A DNA stretch of 64,000 nt from Ignavibacterium sp. (GTDB lineage Bacteria; Bacteroidota; Ignavibacteria; Ignavibacteriales; Ignavibacteriaceae), in assembly GCA_032027145.1 (NCBI GenBank), contig JAVSMP010000001.1, positions 2,485,116-2,549,115 of the forward strand, in the 5' to 3' direction. This document shows, one piece after another, positions 1-9,501 of the stretch. Under the pieces are notes generated by a model, which did no database searches, was not told the origin of the DNA, and was given only the letters and a program-made list of their open reading frames with translations. Within the stretch, counting starts at the first letter, position 1, and every line of letters begins with the position of its first letter. Position numbers and translations under genes: made by a program.

Positions 1-1
1 T

Positions 2-3000
2 ATTGTGAAATACAGATCCTTTAAACTTTCATTAAAAAAGGAATATTATAAAAAGAGTCTGGTTCTTAAATTTGATGATAAAACAGGCGATACTGTTATG
101 GTGCTTTCATCAGCTTCGGGCGGATTTTCACCCGATGCAATATTTGGTTCGGATATGCACAAAAGCGGAACTATAGTAAGAGGATTTACTGTAGGAACAA
201 CAAAGGATTTTTCACTTACCAGTGGATTGCGTTTACAGCTTTCTGGCAAAATTTCTGATGACATTGAAATTGTTGCTGCCCTTACTGATGAAAACACTCC
301 AATCCAACCTGAAGGGAATACTGAGAGATTGGAAGAGCTTGATAAAGTTTTTATTCAGATGAAGCATAAAAATGTTACAGGAACATTTGGTGACTATCAG
401 CTAAAGCAAAGGTATGGTGAGTTTGGAGTTATTGATAGAAAGCTTCAGGGCTTGATGGGAGATTTCAATTACGGTAATGTTTCAGGTTATGTATCAATTG
501 CAAACTCAAGAGGTAAGTTTAACACTAACAGTTTTAATGGCTCGGATGGTGTGCAGGGTCCATACAGATTAAGTGGACTGAATAATGAAAGAGATATAAT
601 CATTATTGCCGGCACCGAAAAAGTATTTCTTGATGGTGTTGAAATGAAACGAGGTGACAATAATGATTATGCAATCGAATACTCAAATGCAACAATTACT
701 TTTACCCCAAACAAATTAATAACATCTGCCAGCAGGATAAGTGTGGACTTTGAATATACTGACAGACAATTTGCAAGAAGTTTTTTTGGCGCAGGAACTT
801 CGGTTAAGCTATTTAATGAAAAAGCAAATCTTAAAGTTCAATATTTACGTGAAGGGGATGATCAGGATTCACCTATTGATTTATCACTTAGTGAAGATGA
901 TAAAAATATTTTATCACTTGCAGGTGATGATCGTGATAAGGCAGTTAAATCCGGTGTAAAACTTGCTGAACCTGATTCACTTGGGCAAATAAAAGGTATT
1001 TATACAAAGGTTGATACTATAATTAATGGAAACCAGTTTTCATATTATGTTTACAATCCGGGTGATTCAGCTTCACTGTATAATGTCAGCTTTAGTTTTG
1101 TCGGCGATGGTAACGGAGATTATTCAAGACAGAGTATTGGTTATTATAATTTTACCGGCATAGGAAAAGGAAGCTATCTGCCAATAATTTATTTGCCGCT
1201 TCCACAGCTAAAACAACTTGGCAGCGTAGCAATTGATATTCTTCCTTTTGAAAATATTTCATTAAGCCTTGAGTATTCAGGAAGCCTTTGGGATAAGAAT
1301 AGATTATCTTCTTACGATGATGGTGATAATTATGGTTATGCAAGAAATGTTTTATTAAAAGTTTCACCTTCACAAATAACGATCGGGGAATTGAATCTTG
1401 GCAGAGCTGGATTTTCATACAAAGACCGATACAAACAAGGTAAGTTTACATCTTTAGATAGATTTGATGAAGTTGAGTTTAACAGAAATTACAATACATC
1501 AGCACAAACAAAACAACAAGATGAATCTTTAAGAGAAATAGGATTGCTGCTTCAGCCAATAAATGAGCTAACAGTAAATTCATCTGCCGGATTTCTGAGG
1601 AAAGGTAATGATTTTTCATCTGACCGCTTTAATAATATAATCAGATTTTCTGATATGAAATCTTATAATGTTGAATACAATCTGGATATTGTTAATTCAA
1701 AAACTTCATTGCTAAAAAGCAATTGGTTAAGGCATAAAGGAAATACATATTATTCAGTCTGGTTTCTAAAACCCGGTTTTGAGTTTATGGCTGAAGATAA
1801 ACAAGATAAACAGACTGCAAAAGATTCTTTACTAAATGGAAGTTTGAAGTATTTCGAATATTCACCTTTCATTGAACTAATAGAAATTTCGGGTATTAAA
1901 GCTTTAACAAAGTTTACCCTCAGAGATGATCATTTACCTTTAAATGGCAAAATGATAAAAGAATCCAGATCAAAAACATTTACACTCGAAATTAATTACA
2001 GCGGAATAAAAGAAGTAAATACAAATCTTGTACTTACTTTCAGAAATAAGAGATATCAGGAACAGCTTAAACAAAAAGGTTTTCTTGATAACGAAACAAT
2101 ACTAATACGATCCAGAACAAAATTTAACTTTTGGCAGCGGCTTCTAAATGGTGATTTGTATTATGAAGTATCAACACAAAAATCTGCCCGTTTACAAAAA
2201 GTATTCGTAAGAGTAGAACAGGGAACAGGCAACTTTGCTTATCTTGGAGATATTAACAACAATGGAATTGCTGATGAGAATGAATTTGAACCCGCATTGT
2301 TTGATGGAGATTTTATTCAGGTTACTCTGCCGACAGATGAATTGTTTCCAGTCATTGATCTGAAAACAAGCACCCGGTGGAAAGTAAATTTTTCTGAACT
2401 GGTTGATAAAAATACTTTTATCGGAAAAGTAATTAGTCCGTTATCTTCAGAAACTATATTCAGGATCGAAGAGAACAGTCGTGATTTAAATTATGCTAAT
2501 ATTTATTTGTTAAAACTCTCAACATTTCAAAATGAAAATACAACTATTCGTGGATCAAATTATATTCAACAGGATATTTTTATTTTTGAGAATGATCAGG
2601 AATTATCTTTAAGATTGAGATTTACTCAAAGGAAGGCGTTAAATGAATTCAGTTCCGGTTTTGAAAGATATTACAATCGCGAACAAAGCATCAGAATAAA
2701 ATTCAGAATGGTAAAAGAAATTTCAAATCAAACAGACTTTATTAACCAGATAGATAACGTCAGTGCCCCGGTTAATTCAAACAGGATTAGAGAGATTAAT
2801 AGCAATAATATAATTTCTGAATTTTCATACCGCCCTGATAAAAACATTGAGGTCGGTTTTAGAATAAAAGCAGGAAGAAGTGAGGATACTCATCCAAAAA
2901 CACCAACAGTAATTGATCTTAACTCACAGTTGTTAAGATTTAATATTTCATTTCTTGGTACTGGCAGACTAAGAATTGAAATTGAAAGGAATGAGCTTTT

Positions 3001-3199
3001 ATCAAATACTACTGAAAATTTAATTCCTTATGAACTTACCAATGGCAATCAGATTGGGAAAAATTATTACTGGAGATTAAATTTTGATTACCGTCTCTCA
3101 TCATTTTTGCAAACAACAATCAGTTACGATGGAAGAGTGCAGGGCAGTGGAAGCAGGGTTATACATACTGCACGGGCTGAAGCAAGAGCATATTTTTAA
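2..3199 (+). CDS. Large surface/outer-membrane protein, 5' partial
   Basis: At least 1064 residues. The frame is open to the left edge, and the GTG at position 5 has no signal peptide after it, so the true start is probably outside the window. I do not recognise a named family. The N-terminal third contains a stretch like those before barrels in Bacteroidota surface proteins (FLDGVEMKRGDNNDYAIEYS, then a TITF strand). The rest is rich in alternating aromatic/polar beta strands, and the protein ends in phenylalanine (ARAYF), as outer-membrane barrels often do. A Dx(N)xDxxG-like calcium loop (GDINNNGIADENEFE) lies near residue 750. I infer an outer-membrane beta-barrel or cell-surface protein. 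The function is unknown. Confidence 0.6.
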   Translation: MVKYRSFKLSLKKEYYKKSLVLKFDDKTGDTVMVLSSASGGFSPDAIFGSDMHKSGTIVRGFTVGTTKDFSLTSGLRLQLSGKISDDIEIVAALTDENTPIQPEGNTERLEELDKVFIQMKHKNVTGTFGDYQLKQRYGEFGVIDRKLQGLMGDFNYGNVSGYVSIANSRGKFNTNSFNGSDGVQGPYRLSGLNNERDIIIIAGTEKVFLDGVEMKRGDNNDYAIEYSNATITFTPNKLITSASRISVDFEYTDRQFARSFFGAGTSVKLFNEKANLKVQYLREGDDQDSPIDLSLSEDDKNILSLAGDDRDKAVKSGVKLAEPDSLGQIKGIYTKVDTIINGNQFSYYVYNPGDSASLYNVSFSFVGDGNGDYSRQSIGYYNFTGIGKGSYLPIIYLPLPQLKQLGSVAIDILPFENISLSLEYSGSLWDKNRLSSYDDGDNYGYARNVLLKVSPSQITIGELNLGRAGFSYKDRYKQGKFTSLDRFDEVEFNRNYNTSAQTKQQDESLREIGLLLQPINELTVNSSAGFLRKGNDFSSDRFNNIIRFSDMKSYNVEYNLDIVNSKTSLLKSNWLRHKGNTYYSVWFLKPGFEFMAEDKQDKQTAKDSLLNGSLKYFEYSPFIELIEISGIKALTKFTLRDDHLPLNGKMIKESRSKTFTLEINYSGIKEVNTNLVLTFRNKRYQEQLKQKGFLDNETILIRSRTKFNFWQRLLNGDLYYEVSTQKSARLQKVFVRVEQGTGNFAYLGDINNNGIADENEFEPALFDGDFIQVTLPTDELFPVIDLKTSTRWKVNFSELVDKNTFIGKVISPLSSETIFRIEENSRDLNYANIYLLKLSTFQNENTTIRGSNYIQQDIFIFENDQELSLRLRFTQRKALNEFSSGFERYYNREQSIRIKFRMVKEISNQTDFINQIDNVSAPVNSNRIREINSNNIISEFSYRPDKNIEVGFRIKAGRSEDTHPKTPTVIDLNSQLLRFNISFLGTGRLRIEIERNELLSNTTENLIPYELTNGNQIGKNYYWRLNFDYRLSSFLQTTISYDGRVQGSGSRVIHTARAEARAYF

Positions 3200-3252
3200 C
3201 AACAATTTGTCATGCTGTACATAATCAATGTATGACATCATTAAAGGTAATT

Positions 3253-3714
3253 ATGAAGATTATATCAAACTTAATTGAAGCACATATTTTCAGAGTTAAT
3301 AAAGGTAAACTTGAATTTCTTGCGCTTAAAAGATCACCGGAACAAAACTATCCTAATTTGTGGCAAATGGTTTCCGGAAAGATCAAAAAAAACGAAACTG
3401 CATATCAATCTGCACTTAGGGAAATAAAAGAAGAAACAGGATTAAGACCAGAGAAACTTTGGATTGCCCCAACTGTAAATTCTTTTTACTCACCGGATAA
3501 TGATTATATCTGTTTGCTGCCTGTTTTTGCTGCTAAAGTTAAATATAACAGCAAAGTTAAAATAAGTAATGAACATACTGAATATAAATGGGTCAGCCCT
3601 GAGCAAGCTAAAAAATTATATGCCTGGGAAGGTCAAAGAAAATCTATTGATGTAATTGTTGATTATCTGCTTAATAGAAATTCGTTTCTGAACTTTATTG
3701 AGATTACTCTTTAG
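3253..3714 (+). CDS. Nudix hydrolase
   Basis: A 153-residue MutT/Nudix-fold pyrophosphohydrolase that would cleave nucleoside diphosphate-X compounds. The full Nudix box G-x5-E-x7-REUxEExGU is visible at about residues 42-64 (G..KKNE...REIKEETGL), including the metal-binding REIKEE glutamates. Length and layout resemble the NudB-like dihydroneopterin triphosphate/dATP pyrophosphatases, but substrate cannot be read from sequence. An in-frame ATG lies 21 nt upstream at 3232. I chose 3253 because AAAGG sits five bases before it. The gene stands alone, about 50 nt after the surface protein. Confidence 0.85.
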   Translation: MKIISNLIEAHIFRVNKGKLEFLALKRSPEQNYPNLWQMVSGKIKKNETAYQSALREIKEETGLRPEKLWIAPTVNSFYSPDNDYICLLPVFAAKVKYNSKVKISNEHTEYKWVSPEQAKKLYAWEGQRKSIDVIVDYLLNRNSFLNFIEITL

Positions 3715-3827
3715 ATTGTGCATTCATCAAGTATTTTTCTATTTTGCTTATGATATTTGTAAAAAAAATTACAATTTTTTTCCTTTAGATTACTGAATCA
3801 ATTAAAATAAAATATATAGGAGATGTT

Positions 3828-4745
3828 TTGGGCTTATTAGTAGTTGGGTCACTCGGTTTAGATACTGTAATAACACCGTTCGATAAAATTGAAGAAGCTT
3901 TGGGCGGATCAGCTTCTTATATTTCTCTTGCTGCAAGTTATTTTGGCGGACCTATTGAGTTCGTTGGCGTTGTTGGCAGTGATTTTCCTAAAGAGTACAT
4001 AAAAATCATTGAAGACCATGATGTGGATACTGAAGGATTACAGATTGTAGAAGGCGGTAAAACTTTTCGGTGGACTGGGAAATATCATTACGATTTAAAT
4101 GTACGCGATACTCTTTTAACCGAGTTGAATGTATTTGAGAAATTTGATCCGGTTATACCAGACAATTTTAAAAAATCTAAATTTATATGTCTTGGCAATA
4201 TTGATCCCGTATTACAATCAAGAGTTTTAGATCAAATGGAAGATCCGCAGTTTGTTGTTTGTGATACAATGAATTTTTGGATCGAAGGGAAAAAGGATGA
4301 CTTATTAAAGCTTTTAAAAAGAGTTGATGTACTGATTATTAATGACAGTGAAGCAAGATTGCTCGCTCACGAACCAAATTTAATTCGTGCAGCAAGAATG
4401 ATCAGAGGACTCGGTCCAAAAATTTTAATTATTAAAAAAGGTGAACACGGTGCACTTCTGTTTGTTGAAGACATAGTTTTTTCTGCTCCTGCTTATCCTA
4501 TGGAAACTATTTTTGATCCAACTGGTGCAGGAGATTCGTTTGCAGGCGGATTCATTGGTTACCTCTATAAAACACGCAGTCTCTCACCTGATAGCTTAAA
4601 GCGTGCTGTTATTTACGGAAGTACTATGGCATCTTTCTGTGTAGAGAAATTCAGTACAAAAGGTCTCGAAGAATTATCTAACTTGCAAATACAAGATCGC
4701 TTTAGAGAATTTATGACTCTTTCCAGATTTGATGAACAAGAATAG
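3828..4745 (+). CDS. PfkB-family sugar/nucleoside kinase
   Basis: A 305-residue ribokinase-fold kinase that phosphorylates a sugar or nucleoside. The N-terminal strand VVGSLGLDTV is followed by the substrate-contacting GGSASY segment. The PfkB signature 2, DPTGAGDSFAGG, is at residues 230-241, with D236 as the expected catalytic base and anion hole GAGD. The start is TTG, supported by an AGGAGA Shine-Dalgarno at 3818-3823. The gene is followed by mtnA in the same direction, about 140 nt away with a possible hairpin between. The substrate is not deducible. An association with 5-methylthioribose or deoxysugar salvage is inferred from the neighbour only. Confidence 0.85.
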   Translation: MGLLVVGSLGLDTVITPFDKIEEALGGSASYISLAASYFGGPIEFVGVVGSDFPKEYIKIIEDHDVDTEGLQIVEGGKTFRWTGKYHYDLNVRDTLLTELNVFEKFDPVIPDNFKKSKFICLGNIDPVLQSRVLDQMEDPQFVVCDTMNFWIEGKKDDLLKLLKRVDVLIINDSEARLLAHEPNLIRAARMIRGLGPKILIIKKGEHGALLFVEDIVFSAPAYPMETIFDPTGAGDSFAGGFIGYLYKTRSLSPDSLKRAVIYGSTMASFCVEKFSTKGLEELSNLQIQDRFREFMTLSRFDEQE

Positions 4746-4778
4746 CAATTAAATTATTTAGAATAGTTTTTCCGAAAA

Positions 4779-4815
4779 GCCCCTTTCTTTATAAGAGAAG
4801 GGGTTCTTTAGTTTT
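4779..4815 (+). terminator. Possible hairpin terminator after the PfkB kinase
   Basis: CCCCTTTCT at 4780-4788 pairs with AGAAGGGG at 4796-4803, with one bulged base and a short loop. It is followed by a broken T-rich stretch (TTCTTTAGTTTT). The T run is imperfect, so termination is only plausible. Confidence 0.4.
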
Positions 4816-4885
4816 GAGCTTATTGTTCTATTTACTTAATCATAAAGTGTATTAAACTCAATTAATAAATCAGAGTGATTTATAA

Positions 4886-5896
4886 ATGATGAATAATTAT
4901 TATGCAATAAAATTTTCAGAAGAAAGTTTTTCATATTTGGATCAAACAAAACTCCCGCTGCAGGAAGTTTATATTAAAACTGACGATTATGAAAGAATTG
5001 CAACAGCAATCGAAAGATTAGAATTACGAGGTGCACCTTTAATCGGAATTTCTGCAGCATTTGCATTAGCACTTTCATTCAAAGGAATTACTTCTAATCA
5101 TAAAAACCATTTTGAAAAAGTTTATAATAGATTAGCCTCAACAAGACCGACAGCAGTTAATCTTTTTTATGCATTGGATAGAATGAGAAAAACTTTTGAA
5201 ATTATTTCTGATTATTCAAATGTATATCAAATACTGATTAAGGAAGCAAAAGCAATTTTTGATTATGAAGAACATTGCTCTAAAAGAATATCTGAGATTG
5301 GTGCTAATATTTTCATTAAAAAATCCAATATACTGACGCATTGCAATACAGGTTCGCTTGCAGCTGCCGGATTTGGAACAGCATTCGCAATTATTAAAAA
5401 AGGATTTGATGATGGATTTATCAAACATGTCTTTGTTGATGAAACAAGACCTTTGCTGCAGGGTTTGCGCTTAACAACTTATGAGCTTATAAAAAACGGA
5501 ATTCCATTTACGGTTCAGACTGATTCAATGGCTGCGGTTTTAATGCAGCAGGGTAAGGTTGATTTGGTTTTGACAGGAGCTGATAGAATTGCGCTTAATG
5601 GTGATAGTGCTAACAAAATAGGTACCTACAATCTGGCAGTGCTATGTAATTTTCATAATATTCCGTTTTATATTGCTGCCCCTTCAACTACAATTGATAG
5701 AAATATTGCAACTGGAAATGAAATAGAAATTGAATACAGAAACGGATCTGAAATATTGTCTTTAGATGGTAAGCAAATTACTGATCCGGGTTTGCAGACT
5801 TTTTCACCTGCATTTGATGTAACTCCGGCACATCTTATAAATGGAATTATTACCGAAGAAGATTTTTATTCCTTCCCATATAATTTTATACGATGA
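4886..5896 (+). CDS. mtnA: S-methyl-5-thioribose-1-phosphate isomerase
   Basis: A 336-residue aldose-ketose isomerase of the methionine salvage pathway, converting 5-methylthioribose-1-phosphate to the ribulose form. Family motifs are intact: RGAPLIGISAA, THCNTGSLAAAGFGTA with the catalytic cysteine (C153), VDETRPLLQG, and GADRIALNGDSANKIGTY with the catalytic aspartate (D233). The homologous initiation factor eIF2B-like and ribose-1,5-bisphosphate isomerases are less likely because the full MtnA motif set is present. Two tandem ATG codons occur at 4886 and 4889. The stop overlaps the recO start by four bases. No other methionine salvage gene is in the window except possibly the upstream kinase. 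Confidence 0.93.
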   Translation: MMNNYYAIKFSEESFSYLDQTKLPLQEVYIKTDDYERIATAIERLELRGAPLIGISAAFALALSFKGITSNHKNHFEKVYNRLASTRPTAVNLFYALDRMRKTFEIISDYSNVYQILIKEAKAIFDYEEHCSKRISEIGANIFIKKSNILTHCNTGSLAAAGFGTAFAIIKKGFDDGFIKHVFVDETRPLLQGLRLTTYELIKNGIPFTVQTDSMAAVLMQQGKVDLVLTGADRIALNGDSANKIGTYNLAVLCNFHNIPFYIAAPSTTIDRNIATGNEIEIEYRNGSEILSLDGKQITDPGLQTFSPAFDVTPAHLINGIITEEDFYSFPYNFIR

Positions 5897-6633
5897 GCGA
5901 GATAATTAAAACTGATGCGGTTGTACTTTCAAAACTAAGCTACGGAGATACAAGCAGCATAGTTACACTTTACACCGAAACTGATGGTAAATTATCTGCT
6001 ATTGTTAAAGGCGGCAGAAGTTCAAAATCAAAAATTGGAAAAATCATTGATCCGATTAATTATCTTCAAATTATCATTTACAAAAAAAATACGCGCGATA
6101 TACAGATACTTTCAGATGCTAACCTGATTTCACATTTTATAAATCTTAAAGAAGATCTTAATTCGGCAAAATATGGTTTTGCAGTAATTGAACTTATAAA
6201 AAATCTAACAGTCGAGCACGAGGTTAACCAAAAATTATTTAAAGGGTTAGTAAAGATCTTAAATCTTATCAATGACAAAAAAGAAAATCCTGCTTTTTTA
6301 TTTGGGAGATTTTTACTTTTCTTCCTGTCAGAATTAGGTTATGAGTTATCAACCGATAAATGTTCTGTTTGTGGGAACAAATTAATTACCGGGACGACTC
6401 TCGGTTTCGATTTTAATACCGGTATATTATGTTCTGATTGTTTTAAGTCACATTCAGGTGTTGAAACAATCTCTGCGGAACTTTTTGATTTAATCTTTTG
6501 TCTAAAAACCAATAGATTAACAGAGAAATTTAATGTTGGAATAATGGATAAGTTCATTTTTTTAATGGAACAATATTTAAGATTTCATATAACAGGGTTT
6601 AAAGGAATACAATCATTCAGAATTTATAAATAA
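5893..6633 (+). CDS. recO: DNA repair protein RecO
   Basis: A 246-residue recombination mediator of the RecFOR pathway, which helps load RecA on SSB-coated single-stranded DNA and anneals complementary strands. The N-terminal OB fold begins KTDAVVLSKLSYGDTSSIVTLYT, and the KGGRSSKSK segment is typical. A zinc finger of the CxxC...CxxC type is present (C157/C160 and C180/C183). The length is normal for the family. The start overlaps the mtnA stop (ATGA), indicating translational coupling. Confidence 0.92.
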   Translation: MSEIIKTDAVVLSKLSYGDTSSIVTLYTETDGKLSAIVKGGRSSKSKIGKIIDPINYLQIIIYKKNTRDIQILSDANLISHFINLKEDLNSAKYGFAVIELIKNLTVEHEVNQKLFKGLVKILNLINDKKENPAFLFGRFLLFFLSELGYELSTDKCSVCGNKLITGTTLGFDFNTGILCSDCFKSHSGVETISAELFDLIFCLKTNRLTEKFNVGIMDKFIFLMEQYLRFHITGFKGIQSFRIYK

Positions 6634-6720
6634 AAAGTAGAGGTAATTATCAGCATTTGCGATACCAATGAATAAAGTGTGAATCTAATAATACAAAAAA
6701 AAAATAATAGGAGAATAAAA

Positions 6721-8208
6721 ATGAAAACTAAAGGTGTTTTAGGTGCGGCTGCCCTTGTAGTAGTAGGAATTTTATTTGGAGCTTTACTCGTTTCAGGTTT
6801 TGGTTTAGTAAGACCAGGATGGGCAGATATTAATTTAGGTGCAAATCATCCTCCGGTTAATCTTGATGCAGATGCTACTTCTTTTTCAAAAGCATTCATT
6901 GAAGTTGCTGAAAAAGTTACTCCGGCAATCGTACAGATTAACGTAGTGGCTGAGAGGGAAAACCCGCATAAAGATTTTTTCTTTTTTCCGTTCGATGATC
7001 AAATACCTAAAGAGCAGCAGGGATCGGGGAGCGGAATAATAATTTCTGATGATGGTTATATATTAACAAATAATCATGTTGTTGATAATGCAACAAAAGT
7101 AAGTGTCGGATTAGCAGATAAAAGAACATTTAGTGCAAAGGTTGTTGGTACTGATCCATTAACTGATTTAGCTGTTATAAAAATTGATGCTGATAATTTA
7201 ACATCAGCATATCTTGGTGATTCCGATAATCTAAAAGTAGGACAGTGGGTAATGGCAATTGGTAATCCTCTTTCACTCTCCTCTACTGTAACTGCTGGTA
7301 TTGTTAGTGCAATTGGAAGAGGGCAATTGGGATTGATTAATGATAGTTATGGTATTGAGGATTTTATTCAAACAGATGCGGTGATAAATCCAGGAAACAG
7401 CGGCGGTGCCTTAGTTGATCTTTCAGGTGCAGTTGTTGGTATTAACTCTGCAATTGCTACCCGTGGTACCGGTACTTATATTGGATATGGATTTGCAATA
7501 CCAATCAATCTGGTTAAGACAGTTGCTAAAGAAATTATTGCCTATGGAAAAGTAAATCGTGGATATATCGGCATAAATATTGGAGAAGTTAATGATGCTC
7601 TGGCAAAGTCAGTTGGTCTTGATAAACCGAAAGGAATAATTATTCAAGGTATTGTTGAAGGTGGTGCTGCGTCTGAAACTGATCTTAAGTCAGGAGATAT
7701 AATTCTGTCAGTTGATGGGCGTGAGTTAAATAAGCCAAATGAATTACAAGGATATATTGCTTCCAAAACTGCCGGCACTTCAGTTAATCTTAAAATTTTC
7801 AGAGACGGAAAGGAACTTGATAGAAAAGTAACACTAAAAGCACGTGATGAAGATGCTAAAAATAAACCGGTTGTGATGAAAGGTGAGAATAATTCAAAAA
7901 GTGAAACTAAATCAAATACTGTCAGTTTTGAAAGTATTGGAATGACTGTTAAAAATCTTAGCGAAAAGGATAAAGAAAACTATAACATTAACTCAGGTAT
8001 AATTATTACTAAAGTTGAAAACTTTAGTAAAGCAGCAGAACAAAAACTTGGAAGCGGTTTAGTTATTGTTGAAGCTGATAAGAAAAAGATTAATGATGTT
8101 GCTGCATTTGAAAAAATAGTTGACAGTAAAAAAGGTAAAGCAGTGTTATTAAAAGTTCAGGATAAAGATGGTAACTCAAAATTTATCGGTCTGGAAATAC
8201 CTGAATAA
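6721..8208 (+). CDS. HtrA/DegP-family periplasmic serine protease
   Basis: A 495-residue Do-family protease for quality control of misfolded envelope proteins. A hydrophobic N-terminal segment (residues 5-27) acts as a signal peptide or anchor. The trypsin-like domain has the triad H119 (TNNHVVDN), D149 (DPLTDLAVIKID) and S227 (NPGNSGGAL). A first PDZ domain follows at about residues 275-375, and a second, more divergent PDZ-like domain occupies the C-terminus after a polar linker. An upstream in-frame start at 6679 exists. I chose the ATG at 6721 because AGGAG precedes it and it opens the signal sequence. A strong terminator follows. Confidence 0.92.
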   Translation: MKTKGVLGAAALVVVGILFGALLVSGFGLVRPGWADINLGANHPPVNLDADATSFSKAFIEVAEKVTPAIVQINVVAERENPHKDFFFFPFDDQIPKEQQGSGSGIIISDDGYILTNNHVVDNATKVSVGLADKRTFSAKVVGTDPLTDLAVIKIDADNLTSAYLGDSDNLKVGQWVMAIGNPLSLSSTVTAGIVSAIGRGQLGLINDSYGIEDFIQTDAVINPGNSGGALVDLSGAVVGINSAIATRGTGTYIGYGFAIPINLVKTVAKEIIAYGKVNRGYIGINIGEVNDALAKSVGLDKPKGIIIQGIVEGGAASETDLKSGDIILSVDGRELNKPNELQGYIASKTAGTSVNLKIFRDGKELDRKVTLKARDEDAKNKPVVMKGENNSKSETKSNTVSFESIGMTVKNLSEKDKENYNINSGIIITKVENFSKAAEQKLGSGLVIVEADKKKINDVAAFEKIVDSKKGKAVLLKVQDKDGNSKFIGLEIPE

Positions 8209-8230
8209 AAAACGATAAATAATTTCTGTG

Positions 8231-8260
8231 AACGTCCCGATTATTCGGGACGTTTTTTTT
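8231..8260 (+). terminator. Intrinsic terminator after htrA
   Basis: A perfect 10-bp stem (8231-8240 with 8245-8254) around a TTAT loop is followed by a run of T. It lies 22 nt after the protease stop codon. Confidence 0.92.
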
Positions 8261-8267
8261 ATATTTG
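8260..8267 (+). promoter_or_regulatory. Candidate Bacteroidota-type -7 box for aroC
   Basis: TATATTTG matches the TAnnTTTG -7 consensus of Bacteroidota housekeeping promoters. It lies 20 nt before the aroC ATG, directly at the end of the upstream terminator T run. No clear -33 TTTG is visible because that position is occupied by the terminator stem. Confidence 0.45.
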
Positions 8268-8287
8268 CTGCAAATATTGGAAAGTAA

Positions 8288-9499
8288 ATGATAAGATTTC
8301 TGACAGCAGGAGAATCGCACGGAAAAGCATTAACTACTATAGTTGACGGCTTTCCTTCTAACTTAAAAATATCAAAAGAATATATTAATCTTCAGCTTAA
8401 GCGAAGACAATCAGGCTATGGTCGTGGATTAAGGATGAAAATCGAATCCGACAATGTGGAAATTATTTCCGGGCTTAGATTTGGGAAGACACTTGGTTCA
8501 CCGGTTTCGATGTTAATCAGAAATAATGATTGGGAAAACTGGCAAACTATTATGTCAGTTGAGCCGGTTGATGATAAAATTCAGAAAGTGACTATTCCAC
8601 GCCCTGGTCATGCTGATCTGGTTGGCATTTCAAAATATAATTTTGATGATATACGAAACTCGATTGAAAGATCCTCTGCAAGAGAAACTGCTGCTCGTGT
8701 TGCGGCTGGCTGCTTTGCAAGAAAATTACTTGAAGAATTCGGGATAACCATCGGAAGTTTTGTTGAAAGTATCGGCGGGGTTTATCCTGAAAAACCATTC
8801 ACAGAAAAATTATTTCAAAACAGATTGCAAAAAAACTTTACTGCAAAAACTATATCAGATAAAGCTGATAAAAGTGTAGTTCGCGTTTTAGAGAATACAC
8901 AGGAAGAAAAAATTATCAATAAAATAAAAAATGCTAAAAAAAAGGGAGATACTTTAGGCGGTACTTTTGTAACTGTTGCAACCGGAGTTCCTGTTGGTCT
9001 TGGAAGTTTTATGAATCATGATACAAAACTTGATGCTGAGATTGCTTATTCAATAATGTCTGTAAATGCTGTTAAAGCTGTTGAAGTAGGTGAAGGTTTT
9101 TTATTAGCTGATAAATATGGCTCAAATTCGCATGACGAGATTATTTTAGATAAAGAATTATTTTCACGAAATACAAATCGTGCTGGTGGTATTGAAGGAG
9201 GAATTTCCACAGGTCTTCCAATAATTGTTAGAGCAGCAATGAAACCTATTGCAACTTTGATGTCTCCTATTGAAAGTGTAAATCTCTCTAATATGAAGAA
9301 AGTTGACGCAAGAAGAGAACGCAGTGATTTTGTTGCTGTACCTGCTTGTGCTGTAATTGCTGAGTCAATGATTGCATGGGTTATTGCTAAATATTTTATT
9401 CAGAAGTTTGGCGGAGATTCCCTGGAAGAAATCAGGGATAATTACAATTCCTACAATAAGAAGCTCTTTTCGAGAATAAAAAATAATTTTAAAAGATAA
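8288..9499 (+). CDS. aroC: Chorismate synthase
   Basis: A 403-residue FMN-dependent enzyme that makes chorismate from 5-enolpyruvylshikimate-3-phosphate, the last step of the shikimate pathway. Signatures are clear: TAGESHGKALTTIVDGFPS at the N-terminus, RPGHADLVG, the DIRNSIERSSARETAARVA helix with its phosphate-binding residues, and NRAGGIEGGISTG. The length is slightly above the typical 360-390 because of an inserted stretch around residues 175-215. No other aro genes are adjacent. The next gene starts 2 nt after the stop. Confidence 0.95.
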   Translation: MIRFLTAGESHGKALTTIVDGFPSNLKISKEYINLQLKRRQSGYGRGLRMKIESDNVEIISGLRFGKTLGSPVSMLIRNNDWENWQTIMSVEPVDDKIQKVTIPRPGHADLVGISKYNFDDIRNSIERSSARETAARVAAGCFARKLLEEFGITIGSFVESIGGVYPEKPFTEKLFQNRLQKNFTAKTISDKADKSVVRVLENTQEEKIINKIKNAKKKGDTLGGTFVTVATGVPVGLGSFMNHDTKLDAEIAYSIMSVNAVKAVEVGEGFLLADKYGSNSHDEIILDKELFSRNTNRAGGIEGGISTGLPIIVRAAMKPIATLMSPIESVNLSNMKKVDARRERSDFVAVPACAVIAESMIAWVIAKYFIQKFGGDSLEEIRDNYNSYNKKLFSRIKNNFKR

Positions 9500-9501
9500 A
9501 T

